Shown: piece after piece, positions 51,613 to 59,303 of the stretch
Position numbering within the stretch: position 1 is the first letter of the stretch
Layout of the letters: each line of letters begins with the position of its first letter
Source of the DNA: Microbacterium proteolyticum
Lineage (GTDB): Bacteria > Actinomycetota > Actinomycetes > Actinomycetales > Microbacteriaceae
Assembly (NCBI RefSeq): GCF_014192415.1
Contig: NZ_JACHXY010000003.1
Coordinates: 556,227-620,226 of the forward strand
Direction of reading: 5' to 3'
Length of the DNA stretch: 64,000 bases
Notes under the pieces: model-generated
What the model saw: only the letters and a program-made list of their open reading frames with translations
The model's database searches: none
What the model was told of the DNA's origin: nothing
Program-made: the position numbers and the translations under genes

Positions 51613-52227
51613 TCAGCCGCCGGACGGACCGAAACGCCTCGAGGCGGCCACCTGCTCCCCCACGCGGCGCAGGGCGAGGATCAGCGGCTCCACGAGCGCG
51701 GTGCCGAGGACGACGTAGCGTACGGCATCCTCGATCGACCTGTCGGGCGTCGCCGCGAGTTCCGCCTCGGCGATGGCGGAGAGGTGGACGAGATACGCGT
51801 CCATGACCCGTTCCGGGACGGTGAACCCCGCCCGGTCCAGCGCGGCCAGAGCGTGGGCCACTGCGGCGACCTGGTCGGGGAAGCACTTCTCGGCGTCACC
51901 GCCCATGCGCTCTAGCAGCGCGGTCGCCGCTGACAGGTCGATGTCGGCCGCGACGACCGGGGTGACGGCCGCGTTGGCGGCACCGAGAAGGTCGTAGGGA
52001 TTCGCGGGAGGCTCCTCCAGCACGCCGACCACCTTGCGGACGCCCGCGATGCCGACGCCCGCGTCGACCAGAGCGCGGATGACTCCCAGACGCTGCACGT
52101 GTGCGACACCGTACGACGCCTGGGTGGGGGACGTCCGCTCCCCCTCGGGCAGGAGCTTCTCGCGCAGGTAGTACTTGATCGTGGCGACCGGCACGCCGGC
52201 TTGCGTCGACAGTTCTGAGATCCGCAC
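51613..52227 (-). CDS. MerR-family regulator
   Basis: A 204-residue regulator with an N-terminal MerR DNA-binding domain: RISELSTQAGVPVATIKYYLREKLLP, then YGVAHVQRLGVIRALVDAGVGIAGVRKVV. The C-terminal domain is helical and of unknown ligand. The GTG at 52227 is preferred over GTG 52233 because AAGGGG then sits five bases upstream. It is divergent from the DUF4188 gene over a nested palindrome, which is its likely operator. Confidence 0.88.
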   Translation of the reverse strand: MRISELSTQAGVPVATIKYYLREKLLPEGERTSPTQASYGVAHVQRLGVIRALVDAGVGIAGVRKVVGVLEEPPANPYDLLGAANAAVTPVVAADIDLSAATALLERMGGDAEKCFPDQVAAVAHALAALDRAGFTVPERVMDAYLVHLSAIAEAELAATPDRSIEDAVRYVVLGTALVEPLILALRRVGEQVAASRRFGPSGG

Positions 52228-52239
52228 GATCACCCCTTG

Positions 52240-52285
52240 ACTCGATAGCTCTACTATCCAACACTGGATAGCAACACTATCGAGT
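52240..52285. promoter_or_regulatory. Nested palindrome, probable MerR-type operator
   Basis: Outer arms ACTCGATAG (52240-52248) and CTATCGAGT (52277-52285) enclose inner arms CTATCCA (52254-52260) and TGGATAG (52265-52271). All four half-sites contain CTATC or GATAG. The element fills the space between the divergent MerR and DUF4188 genes. Confidence 0.8.
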
Positions 52286-52296
52286 GAGGACATGCC

Positions 52297-52797
52297 ATGG
52301 CATCCATCAATCCGGGTCGGATGACCCATCGCTACGACGGCGAACTCGTCGTGTTCCACATCGGGATGACCGTCAACCGCTGGTGGCGGTTCGACCAGTG
52401 GATGCCGATCTTCGGCGACATGCCGAAGATGATGCGCGAGCTGATGACCGACCCCGATTCGGGTCTGCTCGGCTCCACCATGCTGCTCGGGGCACGCGGG
52501 CCCTACCTCGTGCAGTACTGGTCGTCGCTCGACAAGCTCTACGCCTACGCCTCGGCGCCGCAGCAAGAGCACCGGCCGGCGTGGACGCGCTTCAACAAAC
52601 GCGCGAGGAAAACACCCGGTGCGGTCGGGATCTGGCACGAGACCTACGTCGTCGACCGGGCCGAGACCATCTACGTCGCGACGCCGCCGATGGGCCTGCC
52701 CAGGGCGACCGAGACCGTGCCCATCGCATCGCGCCACGACCGGGCGCGAGCACGGGTGGCCGATGGCCGGACCCACGGCGACGCGGCACGTGACTGA
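52297..52797 (+). CDS. DUF4188 domain protein (monooxygenase-like)
   Basis: A 166-residue protein with the DUF4188 pattern: GELVVFHIGMTVNRWWRFDQWMP near the start, LLGARGPYLVQYWSSLDKLYAYA in the middle, and GAVGIWHETYVVDRAETIYV. The family is a dimeric alpha/beta-barrel proposed to act as a monooxygenase-like or ligand-binding protein. Control by the divergent MerR gene is inferred from the operator. Confidence 0.85.
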   Translation: MASINPGRMTHRYDGELVVFHIGMTVNRWWRFDQWMPIFGDMPKMMRELMTDPDSGLLGSTMLLGARGPYLVQYWSSLDKLYAYASAPQQEHRPAWTRFNKRARKTPGAVGIWHETYVVDRAETIYVATPPMGLPRATETVPIASRHDRARARVADGRTHGDAARD

Positions 52798-52813
52798 GGG
52801 CCAGACTGGGGGC

Positions 52814-53674
52814 ATGGCCTCGATCCTCACCACCGCTCCCGAGCTGCACGCCGCCCTCGCCGCGGGGGCGTTCCCCGACGGCGGGCCCGTGCGGGTGCTC
52901 GACGTCCGCTGGCGGCTCGACCGGCCCGATGGCCTCCCCGCGTACCGCGAAGGGCACATTCCCGGCGCGCAGTACGTCGACCTCGACCATGACCTCGCCG
53001 CGCACGGCGACCCGACCGACGGGCGGCATCCGATCCCGCCCATCGAGACCCTGCAGGCCGCCGCACGGCGATGGGGCATCGACGCGGGTGACACGGTGGT
53101 CGTCTACGACGATCTGAAGAACATGTCGAGCGCGCGGGCCTGGTGGCTGCTGCGCCACGCGGGCGTCGACGACGCGCGCCTGCTCGACGGATCGCTGCGC
53201 GCATGGACCGATGCCGGCTTCGACCTGGAGGACGGAGATGCCGAGACGCCCGCGCCGGGCTCGGTTTCGCTGTCCTACGGGGCGCTGCCGGTGCTCGAGC
53301 TCGACGCCGTCGGGGGGTTCGCCGAACGCAATCTGCTGTTGGACGCCCGCGCGGGCGAGCGCTACCGAGGCGAGGTCGAGCCGATGGACCCCCGCGCGGG
53401 GCACGTGCCGGGCGCCGTGAGCGCGCCGACGACCGAGAACGTCGACACTCACGGACGGTTCCGCTCAGCCGACGAGCTGCGGTCGCGGTTCCGGATGCTG
53501 GGAGCCGAGGACGGCGTGACGGTCGGTGTGTACTGCGGTTCCGGCGTCACGGCGGCGCACCAGGCGGTGGCGCTCACCCTCGCGGGCTACGAACCACGTG
53601 TGTTCCCCGGGTCGTGGAGCCAGTGGTCGAACCATCCCGAGCTTCCCGTGGCGACGGGGCCCGAGCCCCGCTAA
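52814..53674 (+). CDS. sulfurtransferase, two rhodanese domains
   Basis: A 286-residue thiosulfate/3-mercaptopyruvate sulfurtransferase. The inactive N-terminal rhodanese domain has RVLDVRWRLDRPDG and GHIPGAQYVDLD; the active C-terminal one has LLLDARAGERYRGEVEPMDPRAGHVPGA and the catalytic loop YCGSGVTA (Cys about 239). The ATG at 52814 follows ACTGGGGGC, 16 bp after the DUF4188 stop. Confidence 0.92.
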   Translation: MASILTTAPELHAALAAGAFPDGGPVRVLDVRWRLDRPDGLPAYREGHIPGAQYVDLDHDLAAHGDPTDGRHPIPPIETLQAAARRWGIDAGDTVVVYDDLKNMSSARAWWLLRHAGVDDARLLDGSLRAWTDAGFDLEDGDAETPAPGSVSLSYGALPVLELDAVGGFAERNLLLDARAGERYRGEVEPMDPRAGHVPGAVSAPTTENVDTHGRFRSADELRSRFRMLGAEDGVTVGVYCGSGVTAAHQAVALTLAGYEPRVFPGSWSQWSNHPELPVATGPEPR

Positions 53675-54993
53675 GCCCACAGGTCGCTGACGGGGACCAC
53701 CCTGCCCAGGACGTTCTGCGCAGCGCGGTGACCCGAGAGCATCGCGCCGGGAACGGTCGCGGGGTCATCGCCCCACGTCGCCTCACCCGCCAGATGCAGC
53801 ACGCCGCCCACCGGCTCCGCGAGGTCATCGTGATCGGCGCCGACCGAGCCCGGCAGCATGTACGCGTAGGAGCCGCGCGAGAACGGGTCGTCCTGCCAGC
53901 GCGTCACGATCGCGCTGGTGGGTTCGGGGACGGCATCCCCGTAGAGCCGTCGCAGCTGCGTGAGGGTGGATGCCACGATCTCGCCATCGCTCCACGCGCG
54001 CGTGGCCACCGCCGCGGGCCCGGCCGCGAAGGTCAGCAGCGCCGGTTCGTCGTGCAGGCGCCCGAGGTCGTACCAGGAGTGCCACCACTGCCCTTCGTCG
54101 CCCAGCTGACGGATGCCGTAGACATCGGCATCCCAGAACCGTTCGGCGAATCGCAGCACGACCTTCTCGAATGCGTTCATCCGCAGCAGCCCGAGCGCGC
54201 GGCCGTGCCGTTCGGGCAGCGCGGGCTCGATGACGATGTCACCGGCGTTCAGGACGCCGACGGGCACGGTCACGACGGCGTCGGCGGAGCGGAAGGCGCC
54301 GCGGTCGGTGTCGACCTCCACCCCCGTCGCCGACCATCGCACGACCGACGCAACGTGCGAGAGGCGGACGTCGAGCCCCTCGGCGAGATGCCGTGCGAGC
54401 TCGTCGTACCCCTGCGGGAAGACCACCTCGTCGCCGTTCACGGTGTCGTCGTCCAGGCCGTGGGCCCCGAGGCCGTCCATTCCGACGCCGTACTGCTCCT
54501 GGGCACGCCGGTCGTTGTACTCGCGGACGCGCTCCTTCCGCTCCGCGTCCCACTCCTGCATTCGCAGGGCCGCCTCCACGACATCCGCGTACGTCGCGTC
54601 GACCGGGGCATCGGCGATGACGTCGACCAGCGTCTTGTTGAGCGCGCGCACGTCATCGGCGTACTGCCGCACGGCGGGGGCGTCGAGCCGCTGTCCCGCC
54701 GCGTCGAAATAGGTCAGCGGACGACTGTCGGGCTGGTAGCCGCCGACCGTGAACTCCACCATCGGCATCTCGAAGGCTCGCGCCGCTGCGGCGACCGGGC
54801 TGTCGATGATGCCGTGGATCCACGAGGCTCCGCGGTCGGTGACGTGTCCGTCGGCGCGGTCGGTGAAGACGCGGCCTCCCACACGGTCGCGCGCTTCCAG
54901 CACGACGACGCGGCGTCCCGCACGAGCGAGCAGCCGGGCGGCGGCGAGGCCCGCCACCCCTGCGCCCACGACGATGGTGTCGACGGTCTCCAT
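53671..54993 (-). CDS. flavin monoamine oxidase family protein
   Basis: A 440-residue FAD-dependent amine oxidase. The dinucleotide motif is VVGAGVAGLAAARLLARAGRRVVVLEARDRVGGR in two parts, residues 8-41; the C-terminal FAD-contact is LHLAGEATWGDDPATVPGAMLSG. The likely substrate is a primary or polyamine, not predictable. It overlaps the convergent sulfurtransferase by 4 bp and is preceded by GGAGGACAC. Confidence 0.9.
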   Translation of the reverse strand: METVDTIVVGAGVAGLAAARLLARAGRRVVVLEARDRVGGRVFTDRADGHVTDRGASWIHGIIDSPVAAAARAFEMPMVEFTVGGYQPDSRPLTYFDAAGQRLDAPAVRQYADDVRALNKTLVDVIADAPVDATYADVVEAALRMQEWDAERKERVREYNDRRAQEQYGVGMDGLGAHGLDDDTVNGDEVVFPQGYDELARHLAEGLDVRLSHVASVVRWSATGVEVDTDRGAFRSADAVVTVPVGVLNAGDIVIEPALPERHGRALGLLRMNAFEKVVLRFAERFWDADVYGIRQLGDEGQWWHSWYDLGRLHDEPALLTFAAGPAAVATRAWSDGEIVASTLTQLRRLYGDAVPEPTSAIVTRWQDDPFSRGSYAYMLPGSVGADHDDLAEPVGGVLHLAGEATWGDDPATVPGAMLSGHRAAQNVLGRVVPVSDLWA

Positions 54994-55138
54994 GTGTCCT
55001 CCGGGCTGTCGGTTCCCGCGACGCTACTGCGGTCGCGGGGGTGGCGGCATCCGCCGCTCCGGAGAACCGACGACGCCCGAGTGGACGACGCGTACAGAGG
55101 CGAGCCCACGGGGATCAGCTGCGGCGCGGTCTGACCGC

Positions 55139-55957
55139 TCAGGCCTCGGGGAACAGCGCGGCGAGGGTGGTGGGCACACCGTGCTCGGTGTTCGAGGGGG
55201 CGCGGTGGCGTGCGCGGGCGACGACCTCCGGGTGGGCGTTGGCCATGGCGAACGACCAGTCGGCGGCATCCATCATCTCGAGATCGTTGAGGTAGTCGCC
55301 GAACGCCGCCGTCTGAGCGGGAGTGACCGCGAGGGCGGCCTGGAGCCGGCGGAGGGCCGCGCCCTTGTCGACGCCGGGGTTCATGATGTCGACCCAGTGC
55401 GCCGACGAGACCACCACCCGATGCGTCGCCGCGATGTCGTCGAGTGCACGCCCCACGCTGTGCGCGGCCATGGCGAAGTCGTAGACGGCGATCTTGAGCA
55501 CGTCGTCGTCGACGGCGAGGAGGTCGTCGACCTCCTCGAGCGCGGCGTAATACGTCGACGCCTGGACCCGGAACGCGTCGTCGGTGCGCTCGATGTAGGC
55601 GGAACGCTTGCCGCACACGACGACACCGAGGTCATACCCCTCGGCCGCGAGTGACCGCAGTCGGCGGACCGCGCGTTCGACGACCTGCGCGTCGAGGGCG
55701 TCGGACGCCACCTCGACCCCGGCGCGCACGACGTACGCTCCGTTCTCGGCGATGAAGGTCATGGCATCCGCCGCCTCGCCGAACGTGGCACGCAAAGTCG
55801 CGAGCTGCCTGCCGGATGCCGGGACGAAGGCGACTCCGCGATCCGCGAGTCGAGGCAGAAGCTCCCACAACGGTTCGGGGACGTTTCCGTCTCCGTCGAG
55901 CAGCGTGCCGTCCATATCGACGGCGACCAGGCGGATGTCGTGGGTCACGGCATTCAT
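55139..55957 (-). CDS. HAD superfamily phosphatase (Cof type)
   Basis: A 272-residue HAD-IIB phosphatase. Motif I is VAVDMDGTLLDGDG, motif II is FVPASGRQ, the motif III Lys is in NPGVDKGAALRRL, and motif IV is AAFGDYLNDLEMMDAA. It probably dephosphorylates sugar phosphates or flavin precursors. The start is uncertain: ATG 55957 is given, while GTG 55948 has better spacing to AAAGGA. Confidence 0.9.
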   Translation of the reverse strand: MNAVTHDIRLVAVDMDGTLLDGDGNVPEPLWELLPRLADRGVAFVPASGRQLATLRATFGEAADAMTFIAENGAYVVRAGVEVASDALDAQVVERAVRRLRSLAAEGYDLGVVVCGKRSAYIERTDDAFRVQASTYYAALEEVDDLLAVDDDVLKIAVYDFAMAAHSVGRALDDIAATHRVVVSSAHWVDIMNPGVDKGAALRRLQAALAVTPAQTAAFGDYLNDLEMMDAADWSFAMANAHPEVVARARHRAPSNTEHGVPTTLAALFPEA

Positions 55958-56079
55958 CCTTTCAGGCACGGAATGCGGCGTGAAAACCCCTCAACCCCTG
56001 GGAGGTCCCGGAAAGACGCGCGGGTGCATGCGACTATGAGAAAGACGATCGCCCGATCGCGCCGACCAATGGAGAGCGG

Positions 56080-56670
56080 ATGCCCCCCATCTGGAGACGA
56101 ATCGTTCCCCGCAGCGTGCGCTTGCGCAGCCGGCTGCGGCTGAAGAACGGCCGCTGGCGTCTCGCGACGCCGGACCGCGTCCTGCTCGAAGACGTCATCG
56201 TGCCCGAGTTCCTCGGCAAGGACGACATCCGGCGGATGCTCGACGTCGGGGTCGCCTGGTACACCCGCACCTACCCGCGGCTCTACCGGGGGATCGAATA
56301 CCACTCGATCGACGTCGACCCCGCAATGCAGCGGATCGCCGGACGCCATCATCACACCCTCTCGATGACCGATCTCGCGACGGTCTACCCCGCCGACACC
56401 TTCGATCTGGTCGTGTGCAACGGCGTGTTCGGGTGGGGGCTGAACACCGCCGACGAGGTCGCGCGCGGCCTCGAAGCGTGCGCGAACGTGCTGCGGCCGG
56501 GCGGGTGGCTCGTGGTGGGCTGGAACGACATGGAGGGGCGACGCATCCCCGACCTCGACGCGCTCGCCGCCGTCCGCTTCGAGCGTGCCGTGCTCCCCGC
56601 GGCGCGTGCCGACCACGTGGTGACGTCGACCCCCTACGCCCACCGATACGACTTCTTCACCCGCCGGTGA
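56080..56670 (+). CDS. class I SAM-dependent methyltransferase, atypical motif I
   Basis: A 196-residue protein with a Methyltransf_11-like core: EYHSIDVDPAMQRIAG (acidic end of strand 2), DTFDLVVCNGVFGWGL (motif IV) and VLRPGGWLVVGWND (motif VI). The usual GxGxG of motif I is replaced by MLDVGVAWYTRTYP, so SAM binding is uncertain. The basic N-terminus suggests nucleic acid or membrane contact. It overlaps the PIG-L gene by GTGA, so the two are co-translated. Confidence 0.82.
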   Translation: MPPIWRRIVPRSVRLRSRLRLKNGRWRLATPDRVLLEDVIVPEFLGKDDIRRMLDVGVAWYTRTYPRLYRGIEYHSIDVDPAMQRIAGRHHHTLSMTDLATVYPADTFDLVVCNGVFGWGLNTADEVARGLEACANVLRPGGWLVVGWNDMEGRRIPDLDALAAVRFERAVLPAARADHVVTSTPYAHRYDFFTRR

Positions 56671-57557
56671 ACGCGTCGGCGCCGATGATCGCGGGGATCT
56701 GGGCTCACTACGACGACGATCTGCTCTTCGCCGTTCCGACGATCGATGAGGCGATCCTCGCCGGTCACGGTGTTCGGCAGCTCTTCCTGACCGCCTCCGA
56801 TGCCGGCAGCGGCATGTCGCCGTACGTCGACGCGCGCGAGACGGGCATCCGCGCCGCCTACGACGTCATGCGCGGGTCGGCGACGGCGTGGTCGGATCGA
56901 CGGACGGTGCTGTCCAACGGCGTCGCCGTGACGACGACCTCGCCGGATGACGACCCCCGGATCTCGCTGTCATTCCTGCGTCTGCCGGATGGCGGGCTCA
57001 CCGGCGGCGGCTGGTACGCGACCGGTTATCGGACAATCACCAAACTCCTCCGCGGAGAGGTCTCGTCGCTGACGACGCTCGACACCGGCCAGGACCTCAC
57101 GGTGGCGAAGCTCATCACTACCATCGCCGCGTTCGTCGCCGATGCGGGAGCGACGGCGGTGCTCACGATCGTGCCCGATTTCGCGGAGGCCAGCGAGGGC
57201 GACCACCCCGATCACTCCGGCGCGGGCCGGCTCGTCGCCGCAGCGGTCGACACGGGACTCCTCGACGGCTCGATCGTCCGTTACGCCGTGGGTTACCCGG
57301 GCCACACGTGGCCGGCGAACCTCGACGATGGAGCGGTCGCTCGCAAGCTCGCCGTCTTCGCCGCCTATGGCGCGCACGATGCGGTCCTCCGCCGCGATAC
57401 GGAGGCCTACCTCGCCCTCCCCGGTGTCCGCGATTGGCTGCGGCGCGAACACCTCATCGACGACCACGACATCGTTCGGGCTTCTGAGCCGCACTCCGAC
57501 CCCTCTGGAGGCGACGGCGCCGCGGCGCGTCATGCGACGGTGGCCGGCGACGCGTGA
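56667..57557 (+). CDS. PIG-L family deacetylase
   Basis: A 296-residue zinc-dependent N-acetyl-sugar deacetylase of the LmbE/MshB fold. The metal motif is AHYDDDLLF near residue 14 (AHxDD), and the second is EGDHPDHSGAG (HPDH). The family removes acetyl groups from GlcNAc-linked substrates. The partner methyltransferase suggests a two-step modification of a sugar or lipid, unknown. The GTG at 56667 overlaps the upstream stop. Confidence 0.87.
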   Translation: MNASAPMIAGIWAHYDDDLLFAVPTIDEAILAGHGVRQLFLTASDAGSGMSPYVDARETGIRAAYDVMRGSATAWSDRRTVLSNGVAVTTTSPDDDPRISLSFLRLPDGGLTGGGWYATGYRTITKLLRGEVSSLTTLDTGQDLTVAKLITTIAAFVADAGATAVLTIVPDFAEASEGDHPDHSGAGRLVAAAVDTGLLDGSIVRYAVGYPGHTWPANLDDGAVARKLAVFAAYGAHDAVLRRDTEAYLALPGVRDWLRREHLIDDHDIVRASEPHSDPSGGDGAAARHATVAGDA

Positions 57558-57624
57558 TCTCACGGCATGCGCGACATGTCCGGAAGCTCTAAATAACGAA
57601 AAGATCACGGACACCTCTTCCGCT

Positions 57625-57645
57625 CCGTTACCTCACCGTTATAGA
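57625..57645 (+). promoter_or_regulatory. Promoter with 11-bp-spaced CCGTTA direct repeats, copy 1
   Basis: CCGTTA at 57625 and 57636 are 11 bp apart, the helical spacing of OmpR/PhoP-type direct repeats, and the second overlaps TATAGA, a likely -10. The same arrangement occurs at 58492. Regulator identity is not known. Confidence 0.55.
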
Positions 57646-57647
57646 GT

Positions 57648-57750
57648 GCATGCACGGTAGTTGTTTTGCTGTGGCACCTACGGACATGTGATTGCAGGAC
57701 ACTCTGGTGCAGGACCGGGCCGGTCGGGATCCCCGACCGGCCCGTCTTCG
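57648..57750 (+). ncRNA. putative small RNA, copy 1
   Basis: About 100 nt following a promoter-like block and ending in a strong hairpin. It shares blocks GTAGTTGTTTTGCTGTGGCA and ACATGTGATTGCAGGACACT with copy 2 868 bp downstream, while the flanks diverge. A 13-codon reading frame (57650-57691, MHGSCFAVAPTDM) exists only in this copy, since copy 2 has TCG in place of its ATG; a small untranslated RNA is therefore favoured. No known RNA family is recognised. Confidence 0.6.
57717..57743 (+). terminator. Terminator hairpin of small-RNA copy 1
   Basis: GGGCCGGTCGGG and CCCGACCGGCCC form a perfect 12-bp stem with a 3-base loop, followed by GTCTTCGTCTGT. Copy 2 has an equivalent stem with a different loop. 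Confidence 0.75.
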
Positions 57751-57787
57751 TCTGTACGACGCCGCCTCACGGCGCGAGGATGGACAC

Positions 57788-58405
57788 GTGAAGGACGCAG
57801 AGCTCACCGAACCCGACGGCCGTATCGTGCTCGTGCGGCACGGCGAGACGCAATGGAGCCGATCCGGGCGGCACACCGGCCTCACCGACATTCCGCTGAC
57901 CGAGACGGGCGCCTACAAGGCCGAGCTCGCCGGCACCCTGCTGGCGACACGGCGCTACGACCTCGTGCTCTCGAGTCCACTTCGTCGCGCCGTCGAAACG
58001 GCCGCCCGCGCCGGATACCCGGACGCTCGGCCGGAACCGCGGCTGGTGGAGTGGGACTACGGCGCGTACGAGGGCCTGACGACACCCGAGATCATCGAAC
58101 GTCTCGGCCACGCGTGGACGGTGTGGGACGGAACACCTCCCGGCGAGACACCCGGTGAGACGGTCGCCCAGGTCACGGCCCGGGCCGAGTCGCTGCTCGA
58201 CGAACTCCGCCCGCGGGCGAGGGCCGGGGAGCAGATCCTGCTGTTCTCGCACGGGCACTTCCTCCGTGCGCTCGCCGGCACGTGGCTCGGCCTCACCGCC
58301 GCGGGCGGCCGGTACTTCGTCCTGGGCACGTCCGCGGTGAGCGAGCTGGGCTTCGAGCACGGCACCGAGGTGCTCACGCAGTGGAACCACGTACGCGGGC
58401 GGTGA
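57788..58405 (+). CDS. histidine phosphatase family protein
   Basis: A 205-residue phosphoglycerate-mutase-like phosphatase: LVRHGETQWSRSGRHTGLTD at about 16-35 (phosphohistidine His), RRYDLVLSSPLRRAVETA, the acid-base Glu in LVEWDYGAYEG, and the second His in LLFSHGHFLRAL. The GTG at 57788 has GAGGA upstream; upstream in-frame readings run through the small-RNA terminator. It lies between the two small-RNA cassettes. Substrate unknown. Confidence 0.88.
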   Translation: MKDAELTEPDGRIVLVRHGETQWSRSGRHTGLTDIPLTETGAYKAELAGTLLATRRYDLVLSSPLRRAVETAARAGYPDARPEPRLVEWDYGAYEGLTTPEIIERLGHAWTVWDGTPPGETPGETVAQVTARAESLLDELRPRARAGEQILLFSHGHFLRALAGTWLGLTAAGGRYFVLGTSAVSELGFEHGTEVLTQWNHVRGR

Positions 58406-58491
58406 CGGTGCGGCTTCGATGGGCCGTGACGGAGCCAGCGGAACACCCCGTGGAGATCGGTCACGAAAATGTAACGGCGACCTCTTCCCTT

Positions 58492-58512
58492 CCGTTACCC
58501 CACCGTTATAGA
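58492..58512 (+). promoter_or_regulatory. Promoter with 11-bp-spaced CCGTTA direct repeats, copy 2
   Basis: CCGTTA at 58492 and 58503 with TATAGA at 58507, the same geometry as at 57625. Upstream GTAACGG (58471-58477) is an inverted copy of the first repeat and is not present in that form in copy 1. Confidence 0.55.
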
Positions 58513-58514
58513 GT

Positions 58515-58621
58515 GCTCGCACGGTAGTTGTTTTGCTGTGGCAGCTACCGACATGTGATTGCAGGACACTCTTGGTGCAGGGACAAGGGCCGGTCGGAAG
58601 CCTCTCCGACCGGCCCTTACT
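58515..58621 (+). ncRNA. putative small RNA, copy 2
   Basis: Same conserved core as the RNA at 57648. CGGTAG (58522-58527) pairs with CTACCG (58545-58550), a stem that is less complete in copy 1 because of a C-to-G change. The core is followed by GGTGCAGGGAC and a 12-bp terminator hairpin. The 307-bp region 58406-58712, otherwise without a gene, is largely this cassette. Confidence 0.6.
58587..58616 (+). terminator. Terminator hairpin of small-RNA copy 2
   Basis: GGGCCGGTCGGA and TCCGACCGGCCC form a perfect 12-bp stem with a 6-base loop, followed by TTACTCTGT. Confidence 0.75.
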
Positions 58622-58712
58622 CTGTGCGGCGCCCGCATCACGTCATACCTCACCCGGCGCAAGGGGCGAAACGTCCCGGCGGAACGGGCGCGGTCGGCTC
58701 TACGCTGAAGGG

Positions 58713-59144
58713 ATGACCGATCGACGCCTCGCCGTGCAGGCATGGGAGAGCCTCTTCCGCGCGCAGCACGAGGTGTTCGAGGACATCCGGAGCGACTTCG
58801 ACAGCACCGACCTGACGCAGGCGGAGTACGACGTGCTGCTCACCGTCACGCGGGCGCCGCAGATGACGGCCCGCCTGCGCGACGTCACCGGCAACATGCT
58901 CATCAGCCAGCCCAGCGTCTCGCGCCTGGTGGAGCGGATGGTGACGCGAGGGCTGCTGACCAAGTGCGCCGACCCGGAAGACGGTCGCGGCTCGCTCGTG
59001 ACCGCGACCGAGAACGGTGCCGTGGTGTTCCGGCGCCTGGCCGCCGCGCACGGTCGCTCGATCGCCGAGCGCATGGCGCGCCTCGACAACGACGAGCTCG
59101 CTCAACTGCACGCCCTCACCGCGAAGCTGCGCGACGGGGACTGA
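58713..59144 (+). CDS. MarR-family regulator
   Basis: A 143-residue winged-helix regulator: LTQAEYDVLLTVTRAP, then LRDVTGNMLISQPSVSRLVERMVTRGLLTKCADPEDGRG, where DPEDGRG is the MarR wing. It recognises an unknown ligand and operator. The ATG at 58713 follows GAAGGG, with a TACGCT hexamer just upstream. No target gene adjoins it in an obvious divergent pair. Confidence 0.9.
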   Translation: MTDRRLAVQAWESLFRAQHEVFEDIRSDFDSTDLTQAEYDVLLTVTRAPQMTARLRDVTGNMLISQPSVSRLVERMVTRGLLTKCADPEDGRGSLVTATENGAVVFRRLAAAHGRSIAERMARLDNDELAQLHALTAKLRDGD

Positions 59145-59200
59145 CCGCACCACCGGCCGTTCGCGACCGGACGTCGCGGGTCGCGACTCGCCCCGTGGCA

Positions 59201-59261
59201 GCGAAACCGCATCCGTTCGCCGAGCCCGCATGCCCTGACCCGCGATCCGATGCGGTCTCGC
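59201..59261. repeat. 61-bp imperfect palindrome between marR and sdaA
   Basis: GCGAAACCGCATC and GATGCGGTCTCGC pair with one mismatch around a 35-base loop. It lies between convergent genes and may terminate both. The sequence differs from the GTTGAGTGTCC family, although the total length is again 61 bp. Confidence 0.6.
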
Positions 59262-59303
59262 GAAACCCCTGCGGCTTTGCCGGATCCGGTCGGGAACCTC
59301 GCC

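Noticed and set aside
57650..57691. 13-residue peptide gene (MHGSCFAVAPTDM) in the duplicated cassette
   Set aside because: Copy 2 has TCG in place of the ATG, so the peptide is not maintained; an RNA function is the simpler reading.
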